The translations under genes and the position numbers were made by a program. DNA of 64,000 bases from Harmothoe impar (lineage: Eukaryota > Annelida > Polychaeta > Phyllodocida > Polynoidae), in NCBI GenBank assembly GCA_947462335.1, contig OX381709.1, positions 63,418,609 through 63,482,608 on the forward strand. Direction: 5' to 3'. Below are positions 32,101 to 39,509 of the stretch, one piece after another; positions within the stretch are counted from its first letter, which is position 1; each line of letters opens with the position of its first letter. The notes beneath the pieces are model-generated. The model did not search any database. It had not been told where the DNA came from and worked only from the letters and a program-made list of their open reading frames with translations.

Positions 32101-35100
32101 TGCTATACCCTCACTGACGCCTACACCTACACCTGGTATACATACACCTGTCACTAATACACATGACACTCGTATTACACTTGACTCAGGTATTATACCA
32201 GACCCCATATTTACTAGTACACAAGACCCACTCAGTAATATGGCTCAATCCCTGGAGGATAATGCACCCACTAAATTAGAATCGATCAGTGGTAATGTGA
32301 AGTTAGATGACTGGCTGAGATCTATGAAAACCTCCCTAGACGAAAACGCCTCTAAACTAACTACCCTCTTAGATCAGAATGTCAAGACCGATACAGCGAT
32401 TGGTGAGATAAGGACCCTTATCTCAACTAACAAAACTAGCACAGATGCAGCTACAGCAGGTATAAGGCTTGATATGATTGATTCTGATAAAAGAATTGAA
32501 GAATTAGAAGCTAGACTGGAGAAAAGGGACGAGTTAGATCTGAAGGCCTTAGACAGCGCACGAGAGCTTAACGTCATTATAAGGGGCATACCAGAGATTC
32601 CTGGGGAACAGATGCATACTACTATGAATGAACTCTTTACCATAATGAAAGTATCATTCCCATATGCAATCACCATGGGAGCTTCTCGTATGGGACGACC
32701 CCCAAATCCTCCTAGGCAACAACAGCCACAACAACAACAACAACAACAACAACAGCAACGACGTACAAACAACTGGTCCCGACCCATTAAATTGCGTTGT
32801 ACGACCCCACCAATGAAATCCGAAATTTTTGGATTGAGGAAAAATGTTGAGGGCTCAAAATTTGAAAAGGCTACTTTCTCTAACGACATGTCAGATGATG
32901 AGCTACTTAAAAGTAAGGAGATCCAACAGATAGCAGCCGCAGCTAGACGCATTGAGGGCACTGAAGTTAAGCTCAAAGGGAACTCAGTTGGGATTAATAA
33001 TCACACATACGATAGGTCCAATTTTGATGCTCTTCCATTAGGCATTACTACAGAGAATGCCTCATCCATCATCACCCCAAAGGGCCTATTTTTTCAAGGC
33101 CACCTCAGCCCTTACAGTAACCTTTTTAACATTGAAATTATTGACGAAAGCAATGGGTTTAAGGGTTCTTCAGTCGAACAATGTTTTGTATACCGCAAAG
33201 CAGACTTTCATAGGGACCTAGCACTTAGGGACTTGGTGGCCAAGACCCATAATCCCTATACTATAATGGCCATTAGCAGACGCATCCAGAGCAATCAGGC
33301 TTGGAAGAATAGGGAGCACTCTGTACTGTATGACCTTAACCTGCAGAAAGCCAATCAACACCCGGCCTATGCTGAAAAGCTAAGGGCTAACAATCAGATT
33401 GAGTACCATGAAGGAACAAAGGACCGGAAGTGGGGCAGCGGTGTCCTGCTTAATGACCTGAAACGGATTGGTGCCATTGAGGTACCACGACCTGACCATG
33501 AGGACTTAATGGGAGGTATATTGTCACGTGTCGGAAGGGTCATAAGAGGCGAGGAGGACTGAACACTGGTTGCCACAAAAACACTGCTAAGTAACACTCT
33601 CTGTTCATAACACTGCCATTATGAATTTCATACATAATAGCAGTACTTACCCAAGGCGCAAAGCAAGTAAATTCCGCATACTATTACTGGCGGATTCACG
33701 AGCGAGAGGTCTAACCCACCTGATACATAATGAAGTCAGTGCACAACACCTCGACAGAGACATAAGCTTCAGTATACTCTATTACCCTGGCGCCACAATT
33801 TCACAGACTGTGTATAGGGCCTTACCAAAGCTGAGGGAAAGACCAACGTACGACTTGATTTATTTCTCGTCAGGAGTGAATAACCTCACAACGCTATTGA
33901 AGTCGCATTGCTGCGTCCCCAACTACGATGACTCAGCAACTTTAGTATCTGATCTACTGACGGACTATATGTGGGCGAAGCACGTGGTGTCCAGATATGC
34001 CCATAAGGTAGTAATATGCGAACTAGTGGGCATCAGTATGCCCATATACAATTCTGCAGGCGAACCCTTTTGGGACGAACAAGTCATCATTAATGATAGT
34101 ATGGTGACCATCAATCCCCTGATAAGGGGTATAAACACTCTAGATAATCTCGACACACCCCATATGGTACAACATGTACATAAATCCAGACATGGACGTA
34201 TGGGACACAGGCACAAGGGTACAATGAACGATGGCCTACACTATAACGATGCTACTAAAGCTAAATATGCTCGTAATATAGTGTATACTTTTCCCAACAA
34301 CGTCCACTCCACATGTAATTAGGCTATTAAATGGGAACATGTGTGGTGACTCACGCATACCAATGCAACTATAATTCCCATCAGCTTAATATACAAGTGA
34401 AATCTATATACACGATTTAAATCGAAAAATCATTCTACTATTGTTACTATCATGTTCCTGAACTTTCCTAAAATAATTGTCACTGGATAATATTTCTCTC
34501 TATATTTTTGCAATATTCCTGAAACATACACTGTATCCTACGGAACATATATATATATATATATGACCTAATACCTCCTATGTCTTACACAATCCAGATT
34601 ATAGCCCGAGTAATCATGCTGTGTGTCGAATTACATCTACTAGCTGTAACCCTAATTGGCAATCCACTCCAGGTACAACGCTATGCTATACACCCTCAAG
34701 TACTGTGAGTATTACCACTATTGTACCAATAAAGTGACAATATCAAGGCGTGTTCTAAAGCAGTAGGGAGCTGGATCGTGGCACTCACGACATGGCTATT
34801 CTAATTCTTATTATTGTTTACTAACAAATATATATGTATGTTGTATTACTAATCTAACATGTTGTATTGCGTGGGTAATCACGAATGACATGAGTATGAC
34901 ATATTATGACATGATTTAACATGAATTAATAAGATACAATATGACCTACATACATTCATTGTTTAACGACATTTGGTATATACTGTAGTGATAAACCAAC
35001 AGCGCCCGTTCTATTCTTGAACTCAGCAGATCACAGTGCTATTGCTACAGCGACCCGCGTCTCCCTGTACTTTTTGGACGCTACTGGAGTCTACCTATGT

Positions 35101-38100
35101 CATTTGCAATTTGAATCATTGACTATATACAGTGTATAACGAACTTGTTTCTCATGTATTATGCTTATATGATATATATGATACCTTATATTAATAAATA
35201 ATGTATTTAATTAACGGGTATCCATGGTTATGTCTTATTGTTGTGTTCCCCTGCACACTCCTACACTTAACCATGATGGAAACACACAACTCCATTGTCA
35301 TTACCATTTGTCGTCGCATATTTGAAAATGTCACATATGACCTGGGGGGAAGGGGGGGGACAGTACAGTCCTTATATATGGAACATCTCAAATTAGATGA
35401 GTGATCTACCTGTAACAGGTAGGGGGCTGCATATTATACATCATAATGCCAGGAGTATTAAACATGATACGGATCTATTTAAATATTATGTAAGGCACTC
35501 TGATGTTGGGTTATACACCGTGTCTGAGACATGGTGGCACGATGATACATCTGATGCACTTATGCATGTTAATGGCTATACACTCCTTCGTGTTGATAGA
35601 GACCGATTAAACCTAAATGGTGATCGAATGGAAGGGGGAGGTGTAGCCATATACATAAAGAATGGTATAACCTTCACTTTAGCAGGGTTAAGTCAACTTA
35701 ATATATCTAATAAAGATATTGAGATGCTATGGGTACGCATAATTTTACCTTCCCAGCTTGATATGATCCTAGGTACAATTTACAGACCTCCTACTGGCAG
35801 TCCTTCTGAATTTTCTAAAATTATGTTAGAAACCCTGAAAGAGATAAAAGATCAAGACCCTCTGTCTGACCTAACATTTTTAGGCGATATTAATATAAAT
35901 TATTTAGATAAAGATGATGATAAATTCAATGCCTTATTAGATATTGAGCAAGAATATGGGGTCATACAATATATTAACACTCCTACAAGGAAAAACGCCA
36001 TTCTGGACCTAGCCTATTCGGATTGTAGATTTATTTCGAATTCTAAAGTACTTAACTATAAATTCAGTGACCATCACCCCATTCTAATTACAAAGAAGAA
36101 AATTAATATTAAATATCCAACTACACAATTTTTAGGCCGCTCATATAGAAATTACAATACTGATACCATGAGGAATGCCCTAATTAATTATGATTGGACT
36201 TCCCTTCATGCTACAAGATGCCCTGATAGGGCATGGGACATTATTCTCACGGCCATTGAAACCCACCTTAATACTATGTGCCCGATAAGAAACCACCAGA
36301 TAAAGGCTAAAGACGAACCCTGGCTTACACCATTTCTCAAGCGTAAAATTCTGGAGAAGAATGAAGCTTGGAAGCATGCGGCTAGAACAGGCCTTCCCGA
36401 AGATGATGCTATATCCAATAGACTGGCAAACAGGGTTAAAACCTTAGTTAGGAGGGCAAGAAGGCAATATATACAAGATTATAAGGATGAAGACAATAAG
36501 ACTTTTTGGAAAAAAATGGAAGAATTATTACCTAATAAATGCACCACTAATTCCATTAGCCTCATAGACCAAGATTCTAAAGCACCAATACCCCCTACTG
36601 ATGTAGCTCAATATATAAATCAATATTTTGTGGGTATAGGCCCTAAATTTGCTAACAACTTCAATATCCCCTGGACCTATGCTGGCACTACTACTAACCT
36701 AGAAATTCCTGATCCAATTATTACTGCTGATACCATCATTGCAGCTGCTAAAACAATTAACACTAAAAAATCCTCAGCAATTCCCTACATTTCTTCCAAA
36801 GTCTTTAAAGATGCTTTCTTTGCTATCCCTGAAAAATTTGCATTTCTATTTAATTTATCCCTAGTAAATTCTAAATTTCCCACAGCTTGGAAAAAGGCCA
36901 TAGTCACACCACTACCCAAACCTGGTGATAGAGCTAATGTTACTAATTATAGACCCATCTCCCAAATTCCACTTCCGGGTAAAGTCTTAGAAAGAATAAT
37001 GCACACTTATATATCCCATTATCTTGAATCTAACAACTTACTAAATCCAAAACAAGGTGGTTTTAGAAAAGAACATTCTACAGTTAGGACAGTAGCAGAT
37101 TTAACAGATCAACTGTTTTTCAATATCAATAATGATAATTATACAATAGCAACCTTTATTGACATGTCCAAAGCTTTTGACGTGGTTAATCATGCTATAC
37201 TGCTTTCTAAATGTCAAGAGCTGGGTATAAATAATAATGTATTATCTTGGATAAAAAGCTATTTACATAAAAGGTCACAACACACTGTTGCAAATGGTAT
37301 TACCTCCAGTGAGGCTTTCCTTTCCTGTGGAGTTCCACAAGGGTCCATTCTTGGACCCCTCCTTTTCTTGATATATGTCAATGACATAGATGGTCTTTGT
37401 CAGAACACTAATCTAAGCTCTTATGCTGATGACACAGCAATTTATGCCTCTGACAAAGACCCTGTCACTGTATGTAGGAAAATTCAGGACGATTTGGATC
37501 AACTATCACGCTGGTGCAATATTAATAAATTAACTGTAAATACTAAAAAATCCCAAGCTATGAAATTTGGCAGTCAAAAACACCTCCAAAATTTCAGATT
37601 ACCAAATCTCATCTTAAACAATAGTCCTCTTGAATATGTAGATCAATATAATTATTTAGGTATACAATTAGATCAAGAACTAAAGTTTGATAAACAAATA
37701 AACCAAATGAGATCCAAATCGGCCATTAAACTTCGTATATTTGGTAGACTTAGAAGGTATATGTCATATAGACAGGCACTTGCCATTTATAAATCAAGAA
37801 TACTACCTCACTTGGAATATGGAGGTATTATTGTACATAATACTAACCAAACCCTACTAACAAAACTCCAAAGACTCCAGAATAGAGGGCTGAAAATCGC
37901 CCTCTATTCTCCCCCTAGGACCTCAATTGAGAAAATTCATAAAGATGGCAAAATTAATTATTTAGAAGAAAGAAGGCAAAAGCAAATAGCCGTCCATGCT
38001 TACACTATGACAAAGCATCCAAATCACCTGGCTGTTCCAGCCAGAGATACTAGATTGCATGACGGCCCTGTTTTGAAAACATATCATAGAAGAGTTCAGG

Positions 38101-39425
38101 CCTTTAAAAGAAGTGTAAATTATAAATGTGCCACTCTTTGGAATGATCTAGGGGTTAATGATAGGTGTATACCTACCCTAGAAGATTTCAAAACAAATAG
38201 GAAAAAATTTCTAGCCTCCCTCAGAAAGTAAAATTTTATTGACCTTATTTTTCAGGAATATCTATAACACTGTCCAACCCTTTACATATTCTCTTCATGT
38301 CAAATTTGTGACTGTTTACCAGTTATATTACTTGTAATATTGTACTCTATGTAATATCTGTCTTATGTCAGTAATTTATTAGCTTTGTCACTGCTTAGTA
38401 CACGCCATCAGCCTGTTATCTGAATCTCCCAAAAAGGCCCTCTGGAGCCAGGAGAATATGGGCACCAAAATTTTTATATATAAGGAGCCCAACCTGATAC
38501 CTCCAGAATAAACATTACAATTAAAAAAAAAAAAAAAAAAGGATCTTTTTTGGCGTATCTCCTTGTTTCTCAGGCACTCCCTCAATGATAATGTTATGGC
38601 GTTTTAACATCTCATCGCTTTGGCGCACTCTCAGGGAAAGCATATCCAGCCTGTGTTCTAGTCTGGAGTTATCTAATTCCAACTGACGACAATATAAAGT
38701 GGATTTAGATCTATGCTCCTCCAGGTCTTCAAGTCGTTCCTTCAGACCAGTCACCACTAGGTCGTTCGATGTTACATACTGCCCAATATTTTCCTTATTC
38801 TCGTCTACTTTCTTATTAATTCCAGACAGTGTATTGTCAATGGAACTCAGACGCTGAAGGGTTGATTCATTTATCGTTTTAATATCCTCCATGAATTTCG
38901 CCATAATATCCGGCTCACTCATAGCGGCAGTCATGTTGTTTACCTTGGATACTGCAGGGACGGTAGTGGTAGTTTCCTCTATATCGCCCACCTTGGGAAA
39001 CCTTGTTTGGCTTCTCGTTCTTCTACTGCTTGGTATTTCTTCCATTTATGCTCCCATAAGTTAATAACATAACCCTCGGCGAGCTAAGATACTCATGTGT
39101 ACCTCTTTATGGTTGAAATTGTTCGCACTGCATTAATGACCCCGATGTTGTTGGATCCCGCAGACCTGCTCTTAGAACTAACCGCTGCCGTTCGTCGCCA
39201 TCTTGCCTATGTTTATGCTAGTCAGCTTTTCAGTGAACAACTAACACACTCCAATAATTTATAATATGTATACCCCGATACTTTTATCATAATTATTTAA
39301 TCCTATGTCAACCAGGTACACGTTCGTGAGTCTATATCAGCAACTGTTTCCCTTAAAAGGTCTCACTTACCTTTCAGCCACAGCAGGCAGCAAACGAGGC
39401 TGAAGAGGATAGCCGTGGTCCTCAT
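25680..39425 (-). CDS. Predicted secreted Gly/Pro-rich protein, two exons across a 13.3-kb intron
   Basis: The model joins 39425-39371 to 26101-25680: 55 plus 422 bases, 159 codons including TGA. Exon 1 encodes [18 protein letters not shown], a signal peptide, and ends in phase 1 at GTAAGT. Exon 2 starts after TTAATTCAG with the two bases that complete a Glu codon. A short propeptide ending HRTKR (furin-like R-x-K-R) follows, then Gln and two blocks of Gly-Gly-Pro repeats separated by a less repetitive stretch. Both blocks border the same [11 protein letters not shown] segment. Such a layout suggests a secreted matrix, mucus or adhesive peptide; no named family is recognised. The splice link is inferred from phase and context only, and further exons in the intron cannot be excluded. 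Confidence 0.55.
26105..27230. other. Intron sequence and probable 3' UTR of the minus-strand LINE
   Basis: No open frame of interest. The LINE 3' end is unresolved; a T7 run at 26701-26707 (A7 on the minus strand) is one possible tail. The rest is AT-rich intron. Confidence 0.45.
27233..30088 (-). CDS. LINE ORF2: APE endonuclease and reverse transcriptase (minus element)
   Basis: The uninterrupted 951-residue frame starts at ATG 30088. Residues about 15-235 form an APE-like endonuclease ([46 protein letters not shown]), which nicks the target. Residues about 500-770 form the reverse transcriptase ([40 protein letters not shown] at 682-685, YLGITL). The C-terminus has the RGALLWNSL signature. 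These features place it in the CR1/L2/Jockey-like group. All catalytic motifs look intact, so recent activity is plausible. Confidence 0.95.
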   Translation of the reverse strand: MVGRHMHRGSKNDFSLSHINIRSLKGKIETLRTHMFNCTDAVVGISESWLHEGVPDHFVDLHGYSLERLDRAWGDEEIKTGGGVAVYIRKDLSYSTTNYNQLNISSNDIEIQWIEIFRNGKKNIVVANVYRPPDGDKAIFIEQFNAIVSRAQLRRKDLMIMGDFNFDFLNVTKVSTRLMKICISILGLKQIVDKPTRSNELSTTCLDWVITNTSKLYEMFMRTWNLSDHLMVGITLIDHYFTNEKISFEGRTYKHYNAELFKACIRGADWGPIDHCENVNARWKFILNLFCDALDDMCPLKTFRVRKDRAPWVTDHILELINDKDKALKKAIKSKKREDWQISSTLRNRVNKFIRKAKSRYIRESLEHNQKDSKKFWRIINGLVKGDRGTPHFRLKDNVRGVLVEDGDTPDFINEFFLNIGPNLARNYNEPWSYDGVELDIGLDAISTNCEEVSELIKDIDTTKSSCIDGISAPSLKDAMSAVPNQIVKLFNESFIDSCVPDAWKLGTIVPLQNDGDKAEVSNLRPVTLLPIIGKLLEKVVNNRLVTYLETNNILDPKQEGFRAGHSTIDTVGYFLDDIYIGLNTKQYTLSTFVDLKKAFDTVNHTILLEKLTKIGVGGLVHKWLTDYLYSRKQRTSANDKLSGEGVVTCGVPQGSILGPTLFLIYINDLGKIVKNCSLYLYADDTVVSITGHDLGLLTTKMEEDLALLENWFGKNKLTLNAKKTNYMIFGLRSKLKEIHHHRLLFGTTPIERVLSVKYLGITLDPVLNFNKHAECTFRKVVFKIYQLAYLKDNMSIDIRLKMYKTMILPHTDYSDIFYDVAGKCILDKLQVAENKALRMCLGVDSRYPTILAHQEAGISLLLPRRRMHVWNFMFKQKTNIDIVNTRAIFTRAHDALLFTTIKPKNETTKKSVLYRGALLWNSLSVHIRSIESYEEFKLDRKRWLGGTNYT
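30089..30994 (-). other. Inter-ORF spacer of the minus LINE
   Basis: About 0.9 kb of AT-rich sequence without a meaningful open frame. The plus-strand LINE has an SGNH ORF and a further spacer in the corresponding place; no SGNH remnant was recognised here. Confidence 0.5.
30995..31909 (-). CDS. LINE ORF1, C-terminal piece: RRM, CTD and NADAR domain (minus element)
   Basis: The first ATG here (31909) is probably fortuitous; genuine ORF1 sequence begins about residue 17 of this frame. Residues 17-90 are the rest of an L1-like RRM (AAYRIGK, RNILIHF), and 91-150 resemble the ORF1 CTD ([19 protein letters not shown]). Residues 157-304 match the NADAR/YbiA family: [14 protein letters not shown], then SAEQ with Glu184, PWG at 268-270, and an end of [14 protein letters not shown] that closely follows the E. 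coli YbiA C-terminus. NADAR proteins are N-glycosidases acting on riboflavin intermediates or on ADP-ribosylated guanine. The Trp near the middle of bacterial NADAR domains is not evident in this copy. Confidence 0.82.
   Translation of the reverse strand: MSVIPLARPRASYLVAAIAIDLMVDIGALKGDERVHLDAAYRIGKAKANQTRPRNILIHFKDLDFKIRLFQEIGNMKHKKRWENVYVSDDLSIEQQNERKELRCLSKVAKSNGYESKVKGGKLEIGDKTLTYRDLYQLPDDITMEAAKLVEIPDGTCFQSHHAFLSNMYQCEIEYEGVIWHSAEQLFWHRLAMYNNDEEMARKILLSVDGYEAKKLSHMIKVTKNDSNTVRFTIMEEVSELKYTQNKDLGLRLKATKGGIFECTLEKPWGCGYNISQVKDITKDSVKDNRMGKILVELREKLNG
31982..33562 (+). CDS. LINE ORF1: coiled coil, RRM with poly-Gln insert, CTD and NADAR domain (plus element)
   Basis: The protein has 526 residues. 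A Pro/Thr-rich start is followed by a helical coiled coil (about 85-195), then an L1-type RRM beginning NVIIRGIPE near residue 197. A Gln run at about 246-260, encoded by CAA repeats, interrupts the RRM between strands. The CTD ends near 355 ([14 protein letters not shown]). Residues 368-520 match [23 protein letters not shown] with Glu399, AWKNRE with Trp441, and RKWGSG with Trp484. Spacing and order follow bacterial YbiA/COG3236, and this copy keeps Glu and both Trp. The RRM and coiled coil would bind element RNA; the NADAR role is unknown. The stop lies 58 bases before the SGNH ORF. Confidence 0.85.
   Translation: MSTNCSMNLRRIPGRSVFTVAHTEDTRPPAAIQSHNNTHPAIPSLTPTPTPGIHTPVTNTHDTRITLDSGIIPDPIFTSTQDPLSNMAQSLEDNAPTKLESISGNVKLDDWLRSMKTSLDENASKLTTLLDQNVKTDTAIGEIRTLISTNKTSTDAATAGIRLDMIDSDKRIEELEARLEKRDELDLKALDSARELNVIIRGIPEIPGEQMHTTMNELFTIMKVSFPYAITMGASRMGRPPNPPRQQQPQQQQQQQQQQRRTNNWSRPIKLRCTTPPMKSEIFGLRKNVEGSKFEKATFSNDMSDDELLKSKEIQQIAAAARRIEGTEVKLKGNSVGINNHTYDRSNFDALPLGITTENASSIITPKGLFFQGHLSPYSNLFNIEIIDESNGFKGSSVEQCFVYRKADFHRDLALRDLVAKTHNPYTIMAISRRIQSNQAWKNREHSVLYDLNLQKANQHPAYAEKLRANNQIEYHEGTKDRKWGSGVLLNDLKRIGAIEVPRPDHEDLMGGILSRVGRVIRGEED
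33621..34322 (+). CDS. SGNH/GDSL-hydrolase ORF of the plus LINE
   Basis: The 233-residue frame shows all SGNH blocks: [12 protein letters not shown] (Ser26), YPGATI (Gly57), SSGVNNLT (Asn87) and NDGLHYND (Asp204, His207). Esterases of this fold are known in CR1-like LINEs, usually as part of ORF1; here it is a separate ORF with its own ATG between ORF1 and ORF2. A complete catalytic set implies the enzyme is under selection in the element. The substrate is unknown. Confidence 0.85.
   Translation: MNFIHNSSTYPRRKASKFRILLLADSRARGLTHLIHNEVSAQHLDRDISFSILYYPGATISQTVYRALPKLRERPTYDLIYFSSGVNNLTTLLKSHCCVPNYDDSATLVSDLLTDYMWAKHVVSRYAHKVVICELVGISMPIYNSAGEPFWDEQVIINDSMVTINPLIRGINTLDNLDTPHMVQHVHKSRHGRMGHRHKGTMNDGLHYNDATKAKYARNIVYTFPNNVHSTCN
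34323..35396 (+). other. Spacer between the SGNH ORF and ORF2
   Basis: About 1.07 kb, AT-rich, with a short TA run at 34549-34563. It contains a 67-codon frame (35201-35404) whose TGA overlaps the ORF2 ATG by eight bases, and G-runs at 35344-35359. Confidence 0.6.
35397..38231 (+). CDS. LINE ORF2: APE endonuclease and reverse transcriptase (plus element)
   Basis: The uninterrupted frame has 944 residues. The endonuclease lies at about 10-230 ([45 protein letters not shown]). The reverse transcriptase lies at about 490-760 ([43 protein letters not shown] at 676-679, YLGIQL). The end has the ATLWNDLG signature. It is related to but clearly distinct from the ORF2 of the disrupted minus-strand LINE. 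All motifs are intact, so this copy may be recently active. Confidence 0.95.
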   Translation: MSDLPVTGRGLHIIHHNARSIKHDTDLFKYYVRHSDVGLYTVSETWWHDDTSDALMHVNGYTLLRVDRDRLNLNGDRMEGGGVAIYIKNGITFTLAGLSQLNISNKDIEMLWVRIILPSQLDMILGTIYRPPTGSPSEFSKIMLETLKEIKDQDPLSDLTFLGDININYLDKDDDKFNALLDIEQEYGVIQYINTPTRKNAILDLAYSDCRFISNSKVLNYKFSDHHPILITKKKINIKYPTTQFLGRSYRNYNTDTMRNALINYDWTSLHATRCPDRAWDIILTAIETHLNTMCPIRNHQIKAKDEPWLTPFLKRKILEKNEAWKHAARTGLPEDDAISNRLANRVKTLVRRARRQYIQDYKDEDNKTFWKKMEELLPNKCTTNSISLIDQDSKAPIPPTDVAQYINQYFVGIGPKFANNFNIPWTYAGTTTNLEIPDPIITADTIIAAAKTINTKKSSAIPYISSKVFKDAFFAIPEKFAFLFNLSLVNSKFPTAWKKAIVTPLPKPGDRANVTNYRPISQIPLPGKVLERIMHTYISHYLESNNLLNPKQGGFRKEHSTVRTVADLTDQLFFNINNDNYTIATFIDMSKAFDVVNHAILLSKCQELGINNNVLSWIKSYLHKRSQHTVANGITSSEAFLSCGVPQGSILGPLLFLIYVNDIDGLCQNTNLSSYADDTAIYASDKDPVTVCRKIQDDLDQLSRWCNINKLTVNTKKSQAMKFGSQKHLQNFRLPNLILNNSPLEYVDQYNYLGIQLDQELKFDKQINQMRSKSAIKLRIFGRLRRYMSYRQALAIYKSRILPHLEYGGIIVHNTNQTLLTKLQRLQNRGLKIALYSPPRTSIEKIHKDGKINYLEERRQKQIAVHAYTMTKHPNHLAVPARDTRLHDGPVLKTYHRRVQAFKRSVNYKCATLWNDLGVNDRCIPTLEDFKTNRKKFLASLRK
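38541..39045 (-). pseudogene. LINE ORF1, N-terminal piece: coiled coil and start of RRM (minus element)
   Basis: ATG 39045 opens a basic, Ser/Arg start ([10 protein letters not shown]), a long coiled coil (about residues 45-145 with regular Leu/Ile spacing, [12 protein letters not shown]) and the first RRM strand [17 protein letters not shown]. Reading then runs into the poly(A) tail of the inserted LINE, read as poly-Phe. The partner piece is at 30995-31909. Confidence 0.82.
39046..39370. other. 5' end of the minus LINE and adjoining intron
   Basis: No open frame. The LINE 5' UTR probably ends near 39230-39250; the remainder up to the signal-peptide exon donor is intron. Confidence 0.4.
39371..39425 (-). 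CDS. Signal-peptide exon of the predicted secreted protein
   Basis: ATG at 39425 (reverse) in TTACCATGAGG context opens 18 codons with a hydrophobic core ([13 protein letters not shown]), followed by a consensus donor GTAAGT in phase 1, typical of signal-peptide exons. A TATA box lies about 75 bases upstream. Confidence 0.6.
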
Positions 39426-39499
39426 GGTAACTGGCATTACAACTCAGAGGAGTCGACTAAACTAATACGATACCTTGGTATAAAACGCACCTACCCCCC

Positions 39500-39507
39500 T
39501 TTATATA
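39500..39507 (-). promoter_or_regulatory. TATA box (TATATAAA) of the signal-peptide exon
   Basis: TATATAAAGG on the minus strand would place the transcription start near 39475 and leave a leader of about 50 bases before the ATG. Confidence 0.5.
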
Positions 39508-39509
39508 TG

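Larger units (their letters stand above)
31935..38540 (+). mobile_element. Full-length three-ORF LINE (plus strand) inserted in the minus LINE
   Basis: The order is ORF1 (31982-33562), SGNH ORF (33621-34322), spacer, ORF2 (35397-38231), a 3' UTR with AATAAA at 38507-38512 and an 18-A tail at 38523-38540. All three frames are open from ATG to stop. The 5' end lies between about 31850 and 31935. Two short candidate target duplications are visible, GATCT (near 31847) and AAAGGAT (near 31930), each recurring at the 3' junction; neither is decisive. Confidence 0.88.
26700..39250 (-). mobile_element. Near full-length APE-type LINE (minus strand), split by a second LINE
   Basis: Reading leftward, the element comprises a possible 5' UTR (up to about 39250), an ORF1 N-terminal piece (39045-38541), the plus-strand LINE as an insertion (38540 to about 31935), the ORF1 C-terminal piece (31909-30995), a 0.9-kb spacer and an intact ORF2 (30088-27233). 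The first ORF1 piece ends just after the first RRM strand ([17 protein letters not shown]) and the second resumes at the RRM helix ([11 protein letters not shown]) with the rest of the domain, so the insertion split one gene. Outer ends are approximate. It lies in the intron of the predicted secreted protein gene, in the same orientation. Confidence 0.85.
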
